A DNA stretch of 64,000 nucleotides from Vitrella brassicaformis. Its lineage: Eukaryota > Sar > Vitrellaceae. The DNA lies in contig CDMY01000406.1 in assembly GCA_001179505.1 (NCBI GenBank), positions 1 to 64,000 of the forward strand, in the 5' to 3' direction. Shown here in pieces: positions 11,651 through 22,074 of the stretch. The notes beneath the pieces were generated by a model that had not been told where the DNA came from, did no database searches, and worked only from the letters and a program-made list of their open reading frames with translations. Every line of letters starts with the position of its first letter. Position 1 is the first letter of the stretch. A program made the translations under genes and the position numbers.

Positions 11651-11747
11651 CGGGGAAGGGAGAATCATTCAAACTTCGGAGACTGGGGGCTGCTGGGGGC
11701 TAGTACCACTGGCAGGAGACGCCACTGGCAGCCTCGTGAGTCGACTG

Positions 11748-11987
11748 ATGCCCCGCAGCGGCGTCAAATCGCAGGATGTCGGCATCTCCATCCCTTTGGT
11801 CCTCTTCCTCTGCTCCATCCTGCTGCTCTTTTCCCTCCCGCCCTCCTGCCTCACTGAGGCATTCACGTCCCTGCCGGTGGTGTCGGTCAACACAACCCTC
11901 TACTACCCCGCCGGCAACGGGTCGGCGTGTCTGGTCGACCGCAGTATCATGTTTGCCATGCATGGAAACTGGGCGTTGCCAACCTGA
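11748..11987 (+). pseudogene. Truncated PBP-like gene, second copy
   Basis: Same 80-codon frame as 10416-10655: MPRSGVKSQDVG, a hydrophobic segment, LYYPAGNGSACLVDRS, then the identical switch to HGNWALPT and a stop. It forms a divergent pair with the CBM fragment at 11019-11650. Sequence beyond 12049 is unique and lacks the later PBP exons. Confidence 0.7.
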
Positions 11988-12049
11988 CACACCTTTCTCG
12001 ACCTCTCGCTGCAAGTGGCGCCGGTGGGTGGGTGGGTGTCCACGAGTGG

Positions 12050-12472
12050 GCGTCTTCGTGTGTGCATTTGTTTTCCTGTTGTGTGTCTGTTCAGTCGCTG
12101 CAGAGTGTGTCGCTCTTTTTGTGTGTGGAGAGCTACTTCGGCGAAGAGACGCTCGAAGGGAGAGAGGTAAACAGAGTACAAGTCTGTTTGTGTGTCTCAA
12201 CCAACGTGTGTGGTGCAATGGGTCCACGGATGCCCGGCCGGTCATCAGGAGTATTCCTGTGGGGCAAGCAAAAGAGACGGGTGCGTTTAGAAGGCACTAA
12301 TATGACACACACGATCGACTGTCCACCACACAGGCGACCAAGTAGCTGTCGGTCACTCATGCGCCGGAGATGCTCTTCTTGCACATCAAACGGTATCTCA
12401 CACAGACAGACAGACACACAGCCACACAGCCACACATACCTCTCATTCTGCCGTCTTTCGCCTCAGGCCGGC
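12050..12472. other. Unassigned stretch upstream of F-box-like gene
   Basis: Open in one plus-strand frame but without a recognised domain. It may include the first exon of the gene at 12473, with ATG candidates at 12302 and 12359. A region near 12093-12165 encodes FLCVESYFGEETLEGRE followed by a GTAAAC donor, which could be an exon of an unknown transcript. Confidence 0.3.
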
Positions 12473-13567
12473 CAGCACATTGGCCTATTTGACCTGCTGC
12501 CGGACGTCGAGCGTGACGTCTTCTTCGCTCTGCTCGGCCCCGACGGCCTCGCCCGCCTCCGGCGCACCTGCACACTCGGCAGCCAGCGCGTGTCGGAGGC
12601 CTATGTCAAGACGCAGATCGATGCACTTCTCGTCGACAAGGGCCTCCAGGACATCCTCAGCTACGACCTGCCATCCGTCGGTCATCTGCTGCGGCTCCTG
12701 CACATCATCCAGCAGAGCGGCGAGTGGGCGGCCATGGTGGCCATCATCAGAGTGGCTGTGCATCAGGGGCGGGGGGGAGGGCAGTTGCCGATAGAGCTGG
12801 GCGAGGCTGATGTGGAGGCGTTGGACGGCCGGGCAGTGTTTGAGGGGCGGTGTGAGGCGCTGCGCCAGCTCTCACTCATCGGCCGGCACATCGGCCTGCC
12901 GCTGTGGCTCGTCAACAGCGAGGAGGTGCTGGGTTGTCGGTCGTATGGTGAGCGAGGTGGGAATACCTATGGGCAACGGATCATTTGGTTGCGTGTCTGT
13001 GTGTCTGCAGGTCGGGAGTTTGCGTCAGTCCGCGACGGTGTCCTGGACAGGTGAGAGATGAGTGGTAGGGGTACACATTGGCTGCCCCGCTCTGCCGTGA
13101 TGTGCCTGATCAGGATGGGTCGGGGAGGGTCGGAGGTCGCCCGTCAGTATGTCTACCAGGGCAACGATGCCACACGCCTCAACCGACTGGTCAGCAAGGA
13201 ACACACGACTGCCTCAGCAGCCGCCCCACTCGCTCATTGTCATATCTCACTTTCTCTTCAGCGGCAGCTCGCCACTCAGGAGCTGCCCATCTGGAACTGC
13301 CACACCATCAGCACCTGCCTGGCACCAGAAGGCTTCTATCGAATGATAGTGCTGCATGGCGACCAGCCGGATGACAGATTCACGGCCCACATCGACATCT
13401 TCAGCTGCCACATCGATGCCCACGCCTTCCTCCACACGACGGAGCGTCCGGTGGATGGCAGGAAGGGAGCGGTCAGGTTCCCCGAGACAGTGAGGGTCGT
13501 GCATGAGGTGATGGGAGCCGACGCACAGGTGGCGTTCGGCAACCAACTGGCCGTAGAGGTAGACTAG
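12473..13567 (+). CDS. F-box-like 'RGGGQLPIEL' family protein, intact copy
   Basis: The first firm exon follows an AG acceptor and encodes LFDLLPDVERDVFFALLGPD then GLARLRRTC. This looks like an F-box (LP..V...VF..L...DL.RLR.TC). The conserved helical domain follows with HQGRGGGQLPIEL and CEALRQLSLIGRHIG. Short exons GREFASVRDGVLD and IRMGRGGSEVARQYVYQG come next, then the C-terminal exon RQLATQELPIWNCHT ... HTTERPVDGRKGAVRF ... GADAQVAFGNQLAVEVD, ending at 13567. Unlike the copy at 4541 the tail is intact. The true start is upstream (perhaps 12359) but cannot be fixed. A link to an SCF ubiquitin ligase is inference from the F-box-like start. The C-terminal domain has no name that I recognise. 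Confidence 0.7.
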
Positions 13568-14665
13568 AACAACTCATCTCTCAAATGCCGACTGTACAGA
13601 CGGCCTCCCTGTCTGTCTGCCCACGGCAGCAGATGGCAGGCAGGCGTGTTCGAGAGACTGACGGATGGATACCTTGGTGGACGGTGTGTGAGTCTGCGTG
13701 ATGGGACGGAGTGGATGGCGTCCTTCAGTGGGTGACGGATTTTCTTATATAACGGGATACAATGGAGGTTCTCTCTCCCCACAGAAACATATTCACCAGT
13801 CAATCCGACTCGTCTGTTCACACATAGTGTGCGACGCTAGCCTGCAGGGGCGGGGCCAACAGCACCAGCAGCTTTGCTGTCTCCTGACGCTGTCTCAACA
13901 CCGCCCACACCCCTCACCCCAGCCCCCCCGCCCCGTTACCACACACGCGCCTCATGCCTTCAAGTTGTGTGTCAGGACTGAATCTGTGCTGCAGGTGGAC
14001 AGGGTGGCGGACTGTGTACACATGCGATGTGTGATTGAACCTTTACCTTCAAGGCGGTCGGTGTGCAATCTCTGTCTGTCTGCCTGTCTGCAGTCTGTCT
14101 GTGTGTGTGTGCGCATACAGACAGGGATTGAGGGAGGGAGGGGGGGATTGAGGGAGGACATCGGTGTGTGCGTGGCGTGTGCCTGCTGCCTTGCTGGGCC
14201 GCTTCATGGATGGATGGTTGGTGTGTGTCTGCCTGTCACGCTCATGGCGAAGCCGACGGTGTGCCCGGCGGACCAACAGCAGCTCGCTCGTCCATTCATT
14301 CGTCTCTGTGCGGGGCTGGCTGCATTCATGAGTCGATGGACAGCCACAGACAGACAAACACATGCAGTGATTCAAAGCTTGGCTGGCCAGTTTTCATCCA
14401 ACACACACACACACACACGCAAAGAAGTCGCCGAGCCGTTGGCTGTCGGTGTGTCTCTCGAAGGATACATACATAGGTTATCCATCCCATCTATCGTGAG
14501 TGAGTGAGTGAGTCTCACATCTCCATCAACGCAAAAATAGCAAACAGACCCCTCACTCACGGCACAAACCCGACTGCAACTCATCGCATCCTATCCTACA
14601 GGCGCACGTACTACCACGCCATCAGAGTGCCCTATGTCTTGGTCTTGTGTGTCCCACGATGGATG
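13568..14665. other. Intergenic, no supported gene; duplicated from 6.0-6.8 kb
   Basis: From about 13890 onward it is nearly identical to 6040-6804. The first 300 bp are unique and contain a TATATAAC stretch near 13747. No convincing coding exon is seen. Confidence 0.6.
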
Positions 14666-17600
14666 TTAGTCGCCTATGTGATGCCTCCTGTCCGACCGCT
14701 CTGAAGGACGACTCTCCTGGCTTCTCACTGTGCTCAGCCGCGAGGCCAAGGCACGGAGCTCCGCTTGCGCCTCACGATGCTCGTCGGCAGCTGAGACACA
14801 CAACACACACACACATACACACACATACACAAGGACTCATCTGACTTCTTCGGGCTGTTCGTGTCTCTGTTGCGTACCGGCCATGTCGGCCGTCTTTGCC
14901 TCCAGCAGCTGGTATATCCGGCGAAGGAGACCATCTTCAGCCGCGTTGAAGGTGGAGGCCGAGTACATGCAGCCCTGCGATATGATGTAAAAGCCCGGCG
15001 AGGGAATCAGATAGGCGCCGCTGCCATCTGGAGAGGGAAACACAGAGACACACATGTAACCCGCCAGTGTCATGACACTGTGTGCCAGTCGTGTCTTGCC
15101 TTGAGGATGATCCCAGGCGGCTCTTCGTCGATCGCCATCATTGAATAGAACACGCAGATTCTGACAGGGCAGACAACACGATGACCGACACAAAGGTGCC
15201 GACTGTGTCCTTATGCGTCTTCTGACCTCGTGCCAGGCCATCGAGACGTGAAAGAGGTCTCCCCCGCCCTCTGGCACCCCCTCACACCTCACACCGGGCG
15301 AAAGGGTCCACTTCTCCTCCCTCACCCCGCTGTCGGAAATCTCGTCTGCTCGTCGATAGTGGCAGCGGGGATACATCCAGCTGGTCGTGTACAGGATGTG
15401 GGCCCTCTTCGCTGTTTTTGCCTCCTTGTCGAGCAGCGACAGAATGTCTGAAGGAGACAGGGAGGATTTTGCAGCCGACTGTTTTTTTCATTTTTGGTCG
15501 TTTCTCACCGAGACAGGCCTCACGAGCGATCATGTCCTCGCACCAGAGTGTGTGGACAACGCCTTCATTCAACAGATGGACGCCCTCCTGCTCGATGGAA
15601 TCGTAGCCCTCTGACGCGCCAGCAAACCGAGACTGATTTTCTCTTCTTTGCTTGATGGCTGTATGAGTGCCGCTGGCCTTACGTTTTCCGTCAGTGCCGA
15701 CGGGCGCATCCCACTCTTTCTCCCTGCCCCCCTCGGTGATGCCCATCACGAAGCACATTGACTGAAAGAGAAGGTAGGCAGCCCGACAACAACCGTACCC
15801 AGCTGTCCGCCTTGATGTGTCTCGGCTCACCTTCTGCTCAACATGACCATACCACAGCTCATTCGTTAGCTGGAGACACTCCTTGCTGTCCAGACGATGC
15901 TTTGACGGATCCGATCCTATAAAGCCGACGACATACTCACACTTCAGTTGCATCTGCTCGCTATTGCCGTTGCTGCTGCTGTTGTTGTTGCTGCTGCTAT
16001 TGCCGCTGCTGCTAGCGCTGCTGTTGCTGTTGCCGCTGTTGCCTGACTTGAGTGTGTAGTAGAGGTGCAGCCCCGGTCGCTGGAGGTCTCTTGTATCGTG
16101 ATCCTGCAACATCACGACAACTGACACAAACGTGTCTTTTCCTTCGTATTTCTAACCTGCTGCCATGGGGCGGCCAAGTCAAACGTCGCTTGCTGTGCTT
16201 CCGCTTGCTGTGCTTCGGCAGTTCTCGATGCGGTGGGCTGGTCGGGTGGGCTGGTCGGGTGAGCTGACCGGCCGGAGGCGGATGAGCTGATTGGGTTTGA
16301 CCAGGGAACGTATCTGGGCCCATATGTCCTCCGGGGAGATGTCGGACAGCCTTCTGACAGCCTTCCGCAAATCCTTGATCTTCACGAGAAGTGGTCCGAT
16401 CTTCGCACTTGGCGTCGCTCTCGCCATGCTGAACAGCAGGAGTCGAGTCTATCAGGTGCATTTTTCGTGGCTTTTCTGTTACACTCACGTGTCGGTTGCC
16501 CTGGCCGTTGAGTGTGAAGGCGATGTGGAAGGCGAGCTGGGTGGTGGGGAGCTGGGCGGCAGGCTCGCTCGCTCGCTCGCTCGGTCGCCCTGGTCCTGCA
16601 GCCAGCCAGGTAGGTCAACAAGCAGATAGACCACATGCCACGATTCCCTCTCAGCATTTCAGCAGCAGTCTTGGCTTTCCTTACGTGTCGCTGGCGGTGG
16701 GCGAGACCGCTGCGCTGGGCGTCACGAAGGGGCCAGCTACAACAACGACACGACAAGAGAGACACAGATGATCAACCACTTTATCGCATTTGTGTCGCAC
16801 CTGAGGCCTCTGCCAGTGCGGCTCTCAGGTCAGGGACGACAGACTGGAGAAGGTCCTGCCGATGATGACGAAGAGACTCCGGCCGCAGGATTTCTCCGTC
16901 AACCAGCAAGTACAGGCCTGCGCCTCGGAGAACGTAGTTGCCACCTGCAGGCATACGCAAAACGCACCACAGTGACAAGCAGAGAAGGATATCCAGACCG
17001 TGTGGTTCTTCCTTCACCTCCTGGAGCGTGATCCCAAGAGCCGCTCCCGTCATTTAGGACGAACTCGAGACGCTGAGTGGAGACACATACACATTTGGCA
17101 TAAGAGAAAGCACATTTCACCCACTCGTGGGTCTCTGTGCGGTGTGCACTGCAGCTTACGCTATGGAATGGCATTTGCGCATGCCACACACAGCGGTCGG
17201 AAAACGCATTGCACACGATGCCTGGAGGGTCTGTCCAGCGGCCGTCGGTGGGCTTTTGGAAGTGGATGCGGGGCGACGTCCAGCCGGTGAAGTAGAGAAG
17301 GTGCGCCTCTGCTACGCCACGCGCCGCCTTGTCGAGGATACACAGCCGGTCTGACGAACAAACAAGCAGCTGGATTCACGATGAAAAACCCTGTGTCTCT
17401 CATCGATCAGCTTCTTACCGACATAATCCACGTTACACCTCAGGACGTCCAGCCTTCCGTCTTGGAGGAGGTACACGCCGTCCGCGGTGGCGCTGTAATT
17501 GAGTTCTGAGAGTAGCACAGCAGAGGCGCAAGCAATTTGGATGACGGCGTCTGTCGTTCTGAAGCGCTCACTTCCTGTGAGTGACGGAGGATTGTCCCAC

Positions 17601-18153
17601 TCAGTGTGACTTGCGTCACACATGACAAAGTCGGCGGCCTGCATGCACCAAGGCATCCTCTTACATTGACTTTCCTGCCTTTGCCTCCCTCGCCCTGCTT
17701 ACCCTTTACTGAATGTGCAGATACCACAGCCCTCCCTCGAGCGACAGGCACTCACGGTCAGCCCACTCGGCCGACCCCTGCCGGCTGTAGTGGCACACTG
17801 GGCAGTGCCAGCCCGACCGGTACAGCTGAGAAGATCAACACACAGCACACAACAGACACAAGGTCAGACGTCTCAGCGCCTGTCAGAAGCTGTCTTCCCA
17901 TCTCTGCCCGTGAGGGTACTGACGATGTGGATGCCGGGCCTCCTGATATCCACCTGGACGCACAGAACACAGCACGTGGGAGTCGTGTCGCCGTATTCCC
18001 ATGCATCCCAATAGTCACCTCGTTACGAGGGCCGATGTCGACGCCTTGCCACACGTCGTGTGGCAGCAGGGAGCCGAGCTGCGCCAACTTGAGGGCGGTG
18101 GGGCTTTCCAGAGAGGGCTTGGCCCGGTCGATGAGGTCCTTGAAACTCGTCAT
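14666..18153 (-). CDS. Protein with four CBM25/CBM53-like starch-binding modules (copy 2)
   Basis: Paralogue of the gene at 6805-10318 with the same exon plan. The start is MTSFKDLID at 18153. The upstream ATG at 18176 is out of frame here and would give an 8-codon upstream ORF. Module 1 lies at 17.4-17.85 kb (HTEWDNP). Module 2 at 16.85-17.35 kb has WTSPRIHF-type strands, FVLNDGSGSWDHAPGG and YVLRGAGLYLLVDGE. Module 3 at 15.5-16.1 kb has a shortened S/N tract. Module 4 at 14.9-15.45 kb has VLFNDGDRRRAAWDHP and YLIPSPGFYIIS. It ends with ASRLSTVRSQESRPSER and a stop at 14666. All four module frames look open. An alpha-glucan-binding role is inferred from the family, and no enzymatic domain is attached. 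Confidence 0.75.
15961..16045 (-). repeat. Short trinucleotide Ser/Asn tract
   Basis: Counterpart of 8098-8265, about half its length, with GTTGTTGTTGCTGCTGCT-type triplets that encode Ser/Asn/Gly on the minus strand. It sits in the same position within module 3. Confidence 0.8.
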
Positions 18154-18255
18154 CGGGGGAGGGAAGGGAGAATCATTCAAACTTCGGAGACTGGGGGCTG
18201 CTGGGGGCTAGTACCACTGGCAGGAGACGCCACTGGCAGCCTCGTGAGTCGACTG
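18154..18255. promoter_or_regulatory. Divergent spacer between CBM gene copy 2 and PBP-like copy 3
   Basis: These 102 bp are shared with 10319-10415 and 11651-11747 apart from a 5-bp insertion (GGGGA-rich). That insertion puts the upstream ATG of the minus-strand gene out of frame. This is the presumed bidirectional promoter. Confidence 0.5.
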
Positions 18256-19230
18256 ATGCCTCGCAGCGGCGTCAAATCGCAGGATGTCGGCATCTCCATC
18301 CCTTTGGTCCTCTTCCTCTGCTCCATCCTGCTGCTCTTTTCCCTCCCGCCCTCCTGCCTCACTGAGGCATTCACGTCCCTGCCGGTGGTGTCGGTCAACA
18401 CGACCCTCTACTACCCCGCCGGCAACGGGTCGGCGTGTCTGGTCGACCGCAGCATCATGTTTGCCATGAATCGTGCGCTGACGGAGCTCAAGGCGGCCGA
18501 GGGCAACCAGAGTCTCATGGCCAGGTGGACGGCGCCCGTCGAGGAGGGCGGGGCGGGAGAGACCAACTACCGGTGGGCGAACGAAGATGGGCCTTTGTCT
18601 TCTCTTTTGTGTTCACGGTCACCTCTCCTCTGGTTGTCCTCTGTGTGATTGCGTCAGGTTGGCAATCGATTGTGGTTTGGACACCGCCCAGTTCCCATGG
18701 CCGCCGGTGGTTGAGAACAGCAGGCTGGAGAAAGCACTCGAGCGCAAGGTGGCGTCCATGCACTCACAGAAGGACACAAAGACAGAGAGACAGGCAGCCT
18801 TTAATGTTTTCTGTTGCCCTTTGTTGTCAGTCGTTGAACTTGGCTTCCTTTGTGTTGCCGCAAGAGGAGGCGGAGCCCCCGGTAATTCGGACGGCCATCG
18901 ACATCGCCCGTGCAGAGGCAGCGACCATTGGCCGGCACTACATCGGCGAGCCGCTGGGAATCGAAGTCATCAAGTACGGCTCGGCGGCAGAGACACTCGC
19001 GGTGAGTGAGGGGGGGAGTGAGACACGGCGACTATCGGTGTCTCACTGATGGCTGTCAGGAGTTGAACAGCGGCGATGTCGACCTGACATTGCCGTGGTT
19101 TGCCAAGGGCGGGCTGATCGGCGAGAGGACGTCCCCCGAGGGCATGATGGGGCGCACTGTGGCCTTCGACGTGGGCTGCGACGCCGCCATCAACCAATAC
19201 ATTGTGTCCGTGTCAAGACTCAAGAGTGAG
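18256..19230 (+). pseudogene. PBP-like gene, copy 3, lacking its 3' exons
   Basis: Starts MPRSGVKSQDVG with the signal/anchor IPLVLFLCSILLLFSL and continues through exons homologous to the intact gene at 22075. These are DRSIMFAMNRALTELKAAEG; LAIDCGLDTAQFPWPP; SLNLASFVLPQEEAEPPVIR, AEAATIGRHYIGEPLGIEVI and KYGSAAETLA; and ELNSGDVDLTLPWFAKGG through NQYIVSVSRLK. About 60 bp after the last donor (near 19290) it diverges from the 22 kb copy. The exons for the second lobe (WKTFDDLQQAG onward) are gone and replaced by a CBM-like remnant on the same strand. It is probably non-functional as a binding protein. Confidence 0.7.
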
Positions 19231-19347
19231 GGACGCTTGCGTGTGTGTCGCTGCAATGATTCTCATGTGTGTGTGTGTGTCTTGTGTCTGTCTGAGGGGG
19301 ACGAAAAGGACCAGATGAAACCGTGTTTCGGTGTGTTGTGCATGCAG

Positions 19348-19537
19348 GTTGAATTCGAGAGCCCCGGGATCCATCTCGTGAGCTCATGGGGGAAAATTTA
19401 ATGAGGAGACTGGCTGAGCCATCTGAAATTTTGAATGTGTTGGTTGTTTTCAGTTGTATATGTCGGCCTGACAGCCCCCCGTGTGCCACTTCAGGGGCGA
19501 CAAGGGCGACTGGAGCGACAAGGAGTGCGTCCAGCCG
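19348..19537 (+). pseudogene. Degenerate CBM25-like module with in-frame stop
   Basis: Two exon-like pieces are bounded by AG and GT. The first, VEFESPGIHL (19348-19377), matches VDIRRPGIHIV of the minus-strand CBM genes. The second (19454-19537) reads LYMSA, stop, QPPVCHFRGDKGDWSDKECV and lines up with LYRSGWHCPVCHYSR...EWADRECV. The residue equivalent to the module's tryptophan is a TGA stop. It lies on the plus strand, unlike the intact CBM genes, and is directly downstream of the broken PBP copy. Confidence 0.55.
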
Positions 19538-19718
19538 GTAAGTTAAGACACGGGGGAATGTGTCATGGAATGTGGCTTGACGTGTGTTTTGTTTGGTGTA
19601 GGGCGTCGGGCGGGGAGGGTCGTTTGTCTGTTGATGGAGACGGGGGAGACGGTTTGAGGCCCAGGAGAGAGCGATGTGTCGGATGCCCACCAGTATTACA
19701 TTGTGCGCAGTGGACTCA

Positions 19719-19751
<33 letters not shown>

Positions 19752-20005
19752 GTGACGTCCTGTCAGTGCATCAACTCACATGCATCGTGTTCGTCAGTAT
19801 GTCGAGCCACCCAAGCACACCAAACCAAAGCATTGAAGCGAGTTTCAGTTTGCCGATGAATTGTGCTGTTTGCTCACTCGTTCATGTGAGTGAAGCCATT
19901 CAGTCATCGAGTCCAACAGAAAAGAGTACGACATCTAGCCAGTCATGGCACACACACATTACAATCAGTCGCACCACCCGTTCAACGCACGCATTCCACC
20001 ACTGC
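19538..20005. other. Intergenic remnant region
   Basis: A further short exon-like piece near 19667-19720 encodes SDAHQYYIVRSG, possibly the continuation of the CBM relic. Otherwise it holds CT/TG repeats (19718-19751) and no supported gene. Confidence 0.35.
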
Positions 20006-21864
20006 TCAGTCAGACAGACCTGGCACCACCGTCCCCCTGTCGATGACGTCACGCTCGAGACCGAATGGCCGCAGCACACGGCGGACGGCACCAATCGACT
20101 CGGGGAAGCGCTGGGTTAGCGATGCCGGCGCATCAGCAGCAAATCGCTCGGTCGTGTACAGACAGATGCGGCCAAACCCCACCCACAGAAAGGCGGCGAC
20201 GGTCTCGTTGGGTCTGAAGCCGCTCACTATCACACGACACTCGTGACTCGCATTTCCATAAGGCAGATTGACCTGGTCGTAGCGATAGTCCACGGCGGCG
20301 ATGCCCAGATCCTCTGTGATGCCCTCGGTCAGCAGACGGCCATACCGAGGGTCATCACGGCCGATATCTGCATAGACCACAATCTTCGCATCCACCCCAT
20401 GCTCGTAGCACCACCTCCAGAGCAGCCCGTTGAACAGGAATGATGAGAATGAGGGGAACAGAAAGTAGTACCAGCGGATGGCGGGGTCGGTCCGCTTGTA
20501 GCCGTTGGTGTAGCGATGGCCGCTCGGCAGATCACCTAATGGCACCACATGAAACGAGTCATTGCCGATCCTATAGCCCCCATTGTCGGCTTGCTGCAGC
20601 GCCAGGCTGAGCACTCCATGTGTCAGCATATGGCCGATGACCCTGTAGATGGCCATTGCGATCGGCAGTTGATGGAAGGCCGTTGCTGTGGGCAGCGAGT
20701 TGGCCGACAGCCAAAGGGGCCGCGTCGTGTTGGCGGGGGTCAGTCGATAGATGAAGGCCAGTCGAAGAAACCGCCCCAACGACCGCCACTCCTCACCGCT
20801 GCCCTGCTCCAGCAGCCAGACGAATCTCAAGCCGCCCTCCACGTCACCATCAATGTCGAAGGCCAAGACGTCCTCCAAGCCGAGACGCCTGATGGCCCTG
20901 TCGATGTGCTGCTGGACGCCGTTGAGCAGCGTGCTGGTGACGGTCGTCGGGGTGTGGCCCAGCAGCTCCTGTTGCCTGAGGCCTGTGACAGCGACACAGA
21001 CACGACCAGCTGATGACAATTGGCACATGTATGTATTGGTTGTACTTGGAGCCTTCTTCAATGCAGCATCGACGCCACGATTGACGAGCGGCAACAGATG
21101 TTGTCGCTGGCGGAGATCGACGGGGCGGAGGACGGCCCCGTCGATGACGAAATAGAGTCCCGACTCGCGAAGGACATAGTTGCAGCCTGCACACACAAAA
21201 GACACCCAGAAACAGAGAAAGAAAGCATTCAAGGAGCTCGTCTTCATTCATCACCCCACCTCCAGGGACATGATCCCAGCAGCCCTTTCCGTCAGTGAAG
21301 ACAAACTCGAGGAATGAAAGCAAAACAAGCTGATCTATCAGACGAATGATGCATTGTCTCTCCGTGCGATGTACAGCTTACGGCATGTGACGGCACGACC
21401 GCATGGAATACCCCGTCGGCACCAAATGCATCACACTGGACGCCGGGAGGTGTTGTCCAGCGGCCGCTGGGCCTCTTGAAGTGGATGTTTGGTGAAGTCC
21501 AGCCGGTGAAGTACAGGATGTGCATCTTTGCCACGCCCCGAGACGTCTGGTCGATGTCATACAGTAGATCTGAGGAAAGAAGGGAGTTGCGAAAGATTCC
21601 CAGCAGCTCCTGTTGCTGAGTGCGGGTGACGATCTGTGAGCGGAGAGCGGCTCGCGTGGCATTGTCAGTCGACATGGCCATGCGGGCCATCTTGCTGATG
21701 GGCAAAGACATGTCAAAGAGGTCGGCGGGCTGGAAGAGGGCATCGCTGGGGGGCTGCGACGAGGGCGCTGCACCAGTGGGCTGCATCAGTCGTGATTGTG
21801 GGGTCATGTGCGTGAGAGATCTGCAGGCACACGAAGACACGAAAGAGCTTCTGTTTTTTGGCAT
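20006..21864 (-). CDS. Fusion protein: CBM25-like module plus C-terminal domain of the F-box-like family
   Basis: Minus-strand gene with few introns. The ATG at 21864 is the outer candidate, and an ATG at 21807 (MTPQSRLMQPTGAAPSS) is also plausible. An N-terminal helical piece (LPISKMARMAMSTDN...LRSQIVTRTQQQ) resembles LLISKAARSNPTRRALIAQI of the family gene at 4541. Next comes one CBM25-like module: ILYFTGWTSPNIHF, RWTTPPGVQCDAFG, FVFTDGKGCWDHVPGG, NYVLRESGLYFVIDG. The rest (20006-21000) aligns with the family core (IDRAIRRLGLEDVLAFD, GEEWRSLGRFLRLAF, DLPSGHRYTNGYKRTDPAI) and its C-terminal domain (RVIVSGF..., CLYTTERFAADAP, RFPESIGAVRRVLRPFG). The order suggests that a CBM25 module was inserted into, or lost from, an ancestral gene. 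The function is unknown, though glucan binding is likely for the module. Confidence 0.75.
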
Positions 21865-22074
21865 TTCGATGCCACCTTTGCTTCTCTGAGTGCCATCTTA
21901 CCCTCACTGAATCCGCTTCCGCTCCGGCTCCTTTCGTATGAGGCTAAGCTTGCAATCCCTTCGGTTCCGTTTCGGGGCTCGCATGCGAGCTTGGGGGATT
22001 TGGGGCTTTGCATGCATTTCGCGAAGCGTAGCGATCCCGCCAGCCCGACGGAGGAGGGAAATCCATATCGACTG

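Larger units (their letters stand above)
13890..18460. repeat. Segmental duplication, copy B
   Basis: Partner of 6040-10718 in the same orientation. It contains the second CBM gene, its 3' flank and the first exon of the third PBP-like copy. Differences from copy A are point changes, microsatellite length changes and the shorter S/A/N tract. Confidence 0.85.

Noticed and set aside
13564-13821. 85-codon minus-strand frame after the 12.5 kb gene
   Set aside because: Not present in the corresponding position of copy A and lacks any motif.
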